A stretch of DNA of 64,000 bases from Alloalcanivorax profundimaris (GTDB lineage: Bacteria; Pseudomonadota; Gammaproteobacteria; Pseudomonadales; Alcanivoracaceae), in NCBI RefSeq assembly GCF_015265435.1, contig NZ_JABJWH010000009.1:1-64000 (forward strand), written 5' to 3'. Shown piece by piece: positions 21,106 through 30,100 of this stretch. Position 1 is the first letter of the stretch. Every line of letters begins with the position of its first letter. Under the pieces are notes generated by a model. It was not told the DNA's origin. It did no database searches and was given only the letters and a program-made list of their open reading frames with translations. The translations under genes and the position numbers were made by a program.

Positions 21106-21133
21106 AAAAAAGCCCGGCCGAGGCCGGGCTCCC
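21106..21133 (-). terminator. Rho-independent terminator of tpsA
   Basis: GCCCGGCC/GGCCGGGC with a short loop followed, on the minus strand, by a six-T run. It separates the adhesin operon from the lower-GC island. Confidence 0.85.
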
Positions 21134-21157
21134 AAGCGGGGGTGAGTATGGGAAAAC

Positions 21158-24100
21158 TCAGGGTTCGTAGTGCCACTCGCCGTTGTCGCCGGGCACGGGC
21201 TGGAAGCCCTGGCCGGTGGTGTTCGGCTGGAAGCCTTCGAACGGGTTGAACACCAGGCGCGGGGTGTCGACGCTTTGCGGGTGCGTCAGGTCGCCCACGT
21301 ACTGGGAGTCCTCGACGATCTTGCCGCCCAGGGTGCGCTGGTTGAGCGACACCCGCGCCTTGCCGTTGGTGGTATCCACCAGATCGTAGACCCGTTCGCC
21401 GTTGTCGGTGGGCACCCGCACGTCCACCTGGCCGGCGCGGATGGAGCCGGATTCGGTGGCGTTGCTGGTCAGGGTCCGGCCTTCCAGGGTCACCTTGCCG
21501 CCGGCGAGTCCGGTGGTGGTGTGGAGGGTGTCCACGGTCAGGTCACCGCCGGCCCGGTAGCCGATGTCGCCGGTGCTGTCGGTGCGCGCGCCGGCGACCA
21601 TGGTGACGTTGCCGTTGGAGATCACGGTGACGCCGTCGGTGCCGCTGATGCGGCCGCCCTGGGTGAAATCACCGGCGGCGGCCAGGTCCACGCGGCGGCC
21701 GATGACGTCGCCGGTGAGGTCCAGGTCGCCGCCGGTGTTCAGGCCCAGGCCACCCTGGCCGGTGAGGCCGGTGAGGGTGAGCGGGCCGGTGCCGCGGTTG
21801 TTGATGTAGACCCCGCCAGTGCCGCCGGCGGCACCCAGGGTGTCCACGTCCACGTTCAGCGGGTTGCTGGCGCGGGCGATGCCGGTGGCGGCGCTCAGTT
21901 CGAGCAGCGCGGCGACGATGTTGTTGGCCTCGCCGTTGCCATCGAGGATGGCGCCGGCCACGGCGGAGAGCATCACCGCGTTGCCCGGGGTGAGGGCCTG
22001 CACCTCGTTGACGGTGAGGTCCCCGGTCAGGGTGCGCACGCGGATGTCGCCGTCGTCGATGCGGGCGTCCAGGCCGGCCAGGCCGTCCTGTTCCTGCACG
22101 TTGATGACGCCGCTTTCGGCGCGCAGATCCAGGCTGTTGGCGCGGGTGGCGATGGCGGCGGTGTCGGTGCCCACGCCGTCGCGGCCGGCCAGTCGCACCT
22201 CGTCGCCCACCACGCGGGTGTCGGCATCACCATCGTCGATCAGCTTGCCGTCGTTGGCGACCACGGTCACCTGGCCCTGGGCGCGGATGTCGCCCAGGGT
22301 GGCGTCGCCGTCCTCGATCTCCAGGCCGACGCGGCCGTCGCCGGTGCGGGCCTGGCTGATGAGTACCGGGCCCTGCTGGCTCAGCATCACGTCACCGGCG
22401 TCGGAGAGCGCGTCGATGCGCTCGGCGGTCAGGTTCAGGAAGCCATCGGTGGGGTTGTCGGTGGCCCATTCACCGATGCCGTCGTTGGCGCGCAGGGTGA
22501 CGTTGACGCCCTCGACCTCACCAGCGCCGTCCTTGCGGATGGCGCCGTCAGAGCTGAGAGCCACATCGTGGTCGCCGGCGGCGACCCGGCCAATGCCGAG
22601 ATCCCCACCGTTGTCCACGTCGATGTCGCCGTCCGCGGTGGTGGCGCTGTCGAGGCGCAGGTCGCCCTGGTTGTCCAGGTCGATGGCGCCGGTGCCGCTG
22701 ACCGCCAGGGTGGCGCTGTCCAGCTCGCTGTTCAGGCGGATGCCACTGACCGCGCTGCCGCGCAGGTCGTCGGCGCTGAGCGTGCCTTCGGCGCTGGTGG
22801 CCAGGCGGCCGGCGCTGTCGAGCACGGCGTCGCCGTTCACCGCCAGGGCGTCGATGGTCAGGTCACCGCCGGCGCGCAGGTGGGCGTCGCCGTCGGCCAG
22901 GCTGCTGTCCTTCACGGTGAGCCCGTTGGCGTCCAGGTCCTCCAGGTGCAGATCACCGCTGCCGGTGATGGTGGCATAGAGGTTGGTCACGCGGGTTTTC
23001 AGGCCGCTGAGGGTGGAGCCGATGCTCTTGGCCGCGGACAGGAACAGGTTGTCGCCGTGGATGTGCTCGGCGATGGTCGGGTCGGCCTGAATGCCGCCTT
23101 CCTCGCTGGTCACGGACACGTCGCCACCGGCACGCAGGGTGGACAGGGCCACGTCGTCCCCGGCTTCCAAGGTCAGGTCGACGCCGCTGTTCATGGCGCT
23201 GGTGGCGTCCATGGTGATCTTGCCGCCGGCGTTGGCGTCCAGGTCGGCGCCGGCGGTCAGGCCGGCGTTGTTGGCCAGGGTCAGGGCCCCGTCGCTGGCG
23301 GTGATCCGGGCGTTGCCGTTTACCGCGTCCAGGCTGGCGTTGTCGAAGCCCACATCGGTGCCGGCGGTAACGGTCACGTCCCGGTCGGCTTGCATGGCGC
23401 TGCCGTTGTCGACCACTACGGCGGCCTCGTCGCTGCTCATGGTGAGCGAGTCGCTGGCGGTGACCCGGCTGCCGTCGGTGACGGTCAGGTCGCCGCTGCC
23501 CACGGTCAGGCTCAGGTCCGCCGGGTCGGCGTCCGCGGCGGCGCCGCTGGTCAGGGTGGCGGCGGTCAGAGTGGCCCCGCCGCCGGCTTTACCGGTGAGC
23601 GCGCCGCCGGCGGTGACGCTGGCGCTGGTCACGGCCAGGTCGCCTTGTTCACCGGCGCCCAGGTCCAGATCGCCGCCGGCGCGGGCGTCCGTGCCGGTGG
23701 TGAAGGCCAGGTCGCCGCCGGCCTCGGCGCTGAGATCGGCGTCGGCGGCCAGGGTGCTGGCGTTGCGCGCGGTCAGGTCACCGTCGGTGGCGGTGAGACT
23801 CAGATCGCCGGCGGTGGCGCGGGCCTGGGCGCCATCCACGGTAAGGTCGCCCTTGGCCTTGAGATCCAGGTCGGTGGCGGCGGTGGCGCGGCTGTTGGCC
23901 AGGGCCAGATCCGCGCCTTGCGCATCCAGGGACAGATTACCGCCGGCCTCGGCGGTGGCCTGATCCAGGGTCACGTTCTGGCCGGCGGTGCCGGTGAGGT
24001 CGTTGCCGGCGGTGAGCGTGGCGCCGCTGGTGATGCTCAGGTCGCCGTCGGTGGCGGTGAGGGTCAAATCACCGTCGCCGGCGTCCACGGACGAACCGTT

Positions 24101-27100
24101 GTTAACGCGCACGTCGGTGGCGGCGGTGAGGGTGGCGTCGGTGGCCGCCCGTGCCCGGCTGCTGTTGGTGAGGACGACGCTGCCTTCCTCGCTGCCCAGG
24201 GTCAGGGCCCCGGCGGCGGTGGCCTGGCTACCGCCGGTGAGGGTCACGTCGCCGCTGCCGGCGTTCAGGCTCAGATCGACACTGCCGGCTTGCAGCGGCG
24301 CGAACGCGAACAGCGTTACCGGCGCCGGCTGACCGCTGGCCAGGGTGGCGCTGGTCAGGGTAATGGCCCCGCCGGCGTCGCCGTCCAGGAAGCCACCGGC
24401 GGTGACGCTGGAGCGGGTCACCGCCAGATCACCCTCGGCGGCGGTGAGGGCGGCATCGCCGTCGGCGCGCACGGTGGCGTCCTGGATGGTCAGGTTGTCG
24501 CCGGCGTCCAGATCCAGGGCGCCGTCGGCGTCGGCCTGGGCACCTTCGGTGAAGGCCAGGTCGCCGCCGGCGTTGCCGGTGAAGTCGCCGCCGGCGCGCA
24601 GCACGGAGCTCTCCCGGGCGGTGAAGTCCCCGTCCGTGGCGGTCACGTCCAGGTCGCCGGTGGTGGCTTCCAGGCGCGAGCCCTGGGCCAGGCTGACGCC
24701 GCCGCCGGCCGCCACGGTGGCGTCGGTGACGGCGGTGGCGCGGCTGCTGTTGGTGAGGCTGACGTTGCCTTCCTCGGTGTCCATCACCAGGGCCCCGGCG
24801 GCCTCGGCGCGGCTGCCCTGGGACAGGGCGATGTCACCGCTGCCGGCGTTCAGGGTCAGGTCCACGTTGCCCTCGGGCAGCGGCTCCACGGACAGCGGCG
24901 CGAACGGCACCATGGCCGGGCGGCCGCTGGCCAGGGTGGCGGCGGTGAGCAGGATGCCCTGGCCGGCGTCGCCGTCCAGGAAGCCGCCGGCGGTGACCGT
25001 GGCGCGGGTCACCGACAGGTTGCCGGCGGTGGCGGTGAGGGCGGCGTCGCCGTCGGCGCGCACGGTGGCGTCCGTCACGCTCAGGTGATCGCCGGCGTCC
25101 AGGTCCAGATCGCCGCCGGCGGTCACGTTGGCGCCGGTGGTGAAGACCAGGTCGGTGCCGGCCTCGCCGGTGAGATCGTTGCCGGCGGTGAGGCTGGAGG
25201 ACTGGCTGACGCTCAGGTCGCCGTCGGTGGCGGTGAGATCCAGGTCGCCGTCGGTGGCGGTGAGCGCGGAGCCACCGGAGAGCGCCACGTTGTCACCGGC
25301 GGTGACGGTGGCGTCCACCTGGCCGGTGGCCTGGCTGGCCACCAGGGTGACGCTGCCGGTGTCGGCGGTGAGGCTCAGGTCCGCGTTCAGGGACTCGGCG
25401 CTGGCGTTGTTCAGGGACAGGTCGGTGCCGGCGCGCAGGGTGACGTCGTCGGCGCCGCTGACGCGGCTACCCTGGCTCAGGTTCAGGCTGCCGTCGGTGG
25501 CGGTGGCGTCCAGGGTGCCTTCGGTAGCGGTGAGCAGGGAGCCACCGGACAGCCGCAGGTCACCGGCGGCGGTGGCCTCGGCGTTGCCGCCGGCACCGGC
25601 GTTGGTGTTCATCAGCGTCATGGAACCCTGCCGGGCGGTCAGTTCCAGATCCACGCCGGCGGCCACCATGGCGTCGGTGAGGGTCATGGCCTGATCGGCG
25701 GTCAGGGTCACGTCGCCGGCGGCGCCGGCGGCGCTGTTCTGGCTGAGGAGCAGGTCACCGCCGTCGGCGGTGGCGGACAGATCGCCCTCGGCGGCGAGCA
25801 GTTGGGCGCCACCGGACAGGCGCACGTCCTTACCGGCGGTGACGGTCACGTCCTGCTGGCCCAGGGCGGCCCCGGTGTGCAGCGTCACGTTGGTGCCGGC
25901 GTCCAGGTCGAGGTCGGCGCCGGACTGAACGCGGCCGTTGTCGACCACCAGCAGTTCGCCCTCCTCGGCGCTCAAGTGGGTGTCGCCGGTGCCGGTGATG
26001 GTGCTGCCCTGGGTCAGGCGCACATTGTCGCCGGCATCCAGGTCGAGCGTGCCATCGACGTCCGGGTCGAGAGAGCCGCCGGCGCTGATCAGGGCGTTGG
26101 TGAGCACGGCGTCGCCGCCGGCATCGCCGTCGAAGGCACCGCCGACCAGCATCTGGCTGTTGTTGAGGCTGATGTCGCCATTGGTGGCGGTCACGCTCAT
26201 GTCACCGTCGGTTTCGGTGTGCAGCTGCGACTGGGTGAGGCGCACGCTGCCGCCGGCGCTGACGGTTTGCCCGCCCTTGGTGGCGGCGCGGCTGTTGGTG
26301 AGCAGCACGTCGCCGTTGTCGGCGGTGACGCTCATGTCGTCGCCGGACTGGGCGGTGGCGTTGCTCAGCGCCACCTGGTTGCCGGCTTGCAGGTCCAGGG
26401 TGGTGGCGGCACTGACGCCGCTGTTGCCGTTGATATCCAGGTTGCCGCTGGTGGCGGTGGCGTCCAGGGCGCCGTTGGTGGCGGTGAGGGTGGACGCGCC
26501 GGACAGGGTGATGTTCTGGCCGGCGGTGAGGGTCGCGTCCCCGGCGCCGGTGGCCTGGCTGTTGGCCAGGGTCACGTTGCCGTTCTCGCCGGTCAGGGTC
26601 AGGTCGCCGCCGGCCTCGGCGCTGGCGTCGGTGAGCGACACCGTGGCGCCGCCCTTCAGGCTCAGGTCGCCGGTGGCCTGGGCACGGCTGTTCTGCACCA
26701 GGCTGACGCCGCCTTCGGTGGCGGTGGCGGACAGGTCGCCGCCGCTGGTCAGTTGCACGCCGTTGACGGCGGTGATGTCACCGGTGGTGGCTTTCAGGGT
26801 GAGATCGCCGGCGGCGGCCAGGTTGGCATTGAGCAGCTGGCCCTTGCCGCTGCTCAGGCGGGTGTCGCCCTCGCCGGTCTGGGTGACGGCCTCGTTCACG
26901 GTGAGGGCACCGTCGGCCACGGTCAGGTGCAGGTCGCCGTTGGCGTCCAGGCCGGTGAGGCCGGGCAGGCCCAGGTTGGGGGTAACGCCGCCCACGGTGA
27001 GGTCGCGGTTCTGGTTGAACAGGTAGAGGCCGCCGTCACCGGCGTCCGCTTCCAGGGCACCGGTTTCGATCAGCAGGGCCTGGTCGGCGGTGCCGATGCC

Positions 27101-30100
27101 CTTGCCGGCGCGCAGGGCCAGCTGGTCGGCGTCCAGTTCCGGGGTGTCGTCCGCCTCGTTCAGGGCGTCGATGGCGCCGTCCGCCACCAGGGTGATGTTG
27201 GCGCCCTCGCCGTCGCTGCGTACTTCGCCCAGGTGCAGATCACCGGCCTCGCTGGTCAGGGTCACATTGCCGGTGGTGGTGGTGACTTTCTCCACGTCCA
27301 GATCGTCGGCGTCGTGGAGATTGATCTCGCCCTTGGCGTCGGCGGTGACCACGTCCACGGCGGTGTCCAGGCCGCGCTGGGTGAAGGAACCGGTGGCGCC
27401 GATGGCGCCGCCGGCGGTCAGTTCCAGGCGCTTGGCGGCGATCAGGGTGCTGTTGTCCTGGTCGTCGTCGATGCGGCCGTCGGCGTCCAGGGCGATGGTG
27501 GCGCTGTCGCCGGCGGCGGCCAGTTCATGGACGGTCAGATTGCCGCCGGCGCTGACGTCGATGTCGCCGTTCAGGGTTTCCAGGGCGATCAGCGCCAGGT
27601 CGTCGCGCTCGCGCAGCAGCACGTCGCCGTCGCTGGTGCCGCTGTCGACCACGCGGTCCACCTGGGTGTCCAGTTCCACCTGGCCGTCGGCGCGGAAGTA
27701 GAGGTCGCCGCCGGTGACGTTCAGGGTGTCGCCGTTGTCGTCGATGATGGCGCCGCCCTCGGCGTACAGATAGGTGTCGCTGTCGGCGGTGATGTCGGTG
27801 TCGACCACCTGGGTTTTCAGGCGCAGGTCGCCTTTGTTCCAGAGCCCCATGTCGCCGGCGGCGGTGAGGCCACTAAGGCCGTCCACGGTGCCCAGCACCA
27901 GTTCGTCGCCGCCGTTGTCGTTGACCACGAAGGCGTCGCCGGCGCCAGCGTCCACCGCGATTTCATCGGTGTCGGTGTGCAGCGAATCCTCCTGGTCGGC
28001 GACGCCCTGGCCGGCGCGCACGGCGATGGCCGGGGCATGCAGGGTGCCCACATCGGCGACCCACTCGCCGTCCACCCCTTCACCTTCAACGAAAGTGCCG
28101 CCGATGCCGCGCACGGCGCCGTCGGCCTGCAGGGAAATCAGGGTCGGGCTGACCACATCGCCCACCACGCTGATCGAGCCGGCCACGTTTTCGGCGCGGA
28201 TCTCGCCCACGGACTTGATGTCGCCGAGGCCCAGATCACCGGTGGAGTCCAGGTAAACGCCACTGTTCAGGGCGCGGCCGCTGCTGGTGCCCATGTCCAG
28301 CTGGTTGGCCTGGATGCCCAGCGGCTTGGCGGCGGACATGTCGATGTCCTGGGCCTGGTCGTAGGCGGCGATGGCCTGGTGGCGCAGCGCCTGGCTGGCG
28401 TCGCGGGCGGCGGTGGCCTTGAACACGGACTGGTCGGCCATGTCCCGGGACACCCGGGTGGTGTTGCGCAGGGTGGTCCAGCTTTCCACGTTGGTGACCG
28501 CGTCGCCCAGATAGGCCTTGGCCACGTCCAGGTCGTTGAGGGCCACGTTGAAGCGGTCGGAGAGCGGCGAGAAGGTATTGCGGTCGTACTCGTCCACGGC
28601 CACCTGGGCGGCGGACAGTGCCAGGCTCAGGCCCTGGAAGGTGGCTTCGGCGCCGCCGTCGCCGCTGAACGGGATCGCCTGGGCGCCGCCGGCCACCATG
28701 GCCATGGCGTCCACCGCGATCTGGGCCACGGAGACCACCCGGTTGAGGGTGTTCAGGGTGCTCTCCGCCGCGCTCAACTGGCGGGAGAGATCGTTGACCC
28801 GGGCCTGGGCACTGGCCAGATTGGCCTGGGAAATATTGCGGTTGACGATCGCCTGGTTGAGCGCCGCCAGGTAGGCCTCGAGCTGCTGCTGGAGAACCTC
28901 CAGCTGCAGGATCTTGGCGTTCAGCTCCGCCACCTTGCCGGCATAGTCGGCGATGGCGGTGTCGCGAGCGATTTCCGCGTCGCGCTCGCTGGGGGTGTTG
29001 CCGATCAGGGTGACGTGGTCGCCGCGCACGTTCTGGTCGGCGCCGTTGCCGTCCAGGATCACGCCGTCGCGGGCGATCACGTAGACATCGCCGGTGCCGC
29101 CGGTGTCGAGCATGCCCAGGGTCACGTTGCGGTCCGCGTCCAGGGTGATGTCGCCGCCCTCGGTGACCAGGTTGCCGGTGATGATGTTGCCGTTATAGCC
29201 CTCGTTGGCGCCGTCGGCGCGGGCGGTGAGGGTCATGCTGCCACCGCCGGGCAGGCGGATGGTGTCGTCCTGGTTGAGGAACACGATGTTGCCGTTGGTG
29301 GCGGTGAGCACCAGCTTGCCGCCGTCCATGACCAGGGTGCCGCCGTTGTTGTCGAGCACGGTGATCGAGGCGGCGACGATGGTGACGCCGCTGGCGCCCT
29401 TGCCCACCAGGCTGTCGGCGTCCACTTCCACGGCGCCGGGGCTGGCGGCGTTGACGTCGCCGTTGCCGCCGCTCACCGACATGCGGTCCACGTCCAGCAC
29501 CAGCGGGCCGGTGTTGCCGATGCCCTGCTGGGCGCGCATGTCCACCTTGCCGGCCACCACGTTGGCCTGGTCGGCGCCGTCCGGGCGGGCGTCGTTGATG
29601 GCGCCATCGCTGGTCAGGGTAACGTTGCCGCCGGCGGCGGTGACCGTGCCCAGACCGATGTCGCCGGCGCTGTCGATGTCCACGTCGCCACCGGCGGCGC
29701 GGGCGCGGATCAGGCTCAGCGGGCCGCTGTCGCGGTTGCGCAGATAGATACCGCCGTTGCTGGCGTCGACCACCAGCTCGTCGACGCGGATTTCCAGGGC
29801 GTCCACGGTGCCGTCGGCGGCGCCCACCTGCTGGGCGCTCAGGTTCAGGTCGTCGGCGATGATGTTGGCGTCGTCGCCGTTGCCGTCACTGACCCGGCCG
29901 GAGGCCTGGAAGGTGACACTGCCGCCGCTGGCCAGGCGGCCGAGCACGGCGTTGCCGGACTGGGTGAAGTCGATGTCGCCGCCGGCCTCCCCTTCCAGCA
30001 GGCTCAGGGCGCCCACGTTGCTGACGAAAATGTCGCCGTCGGAGAGCATGGACAGCTCGCCGGTGACGGCGGTGGACAGGGCGCGGGCATCACTGCCGAT

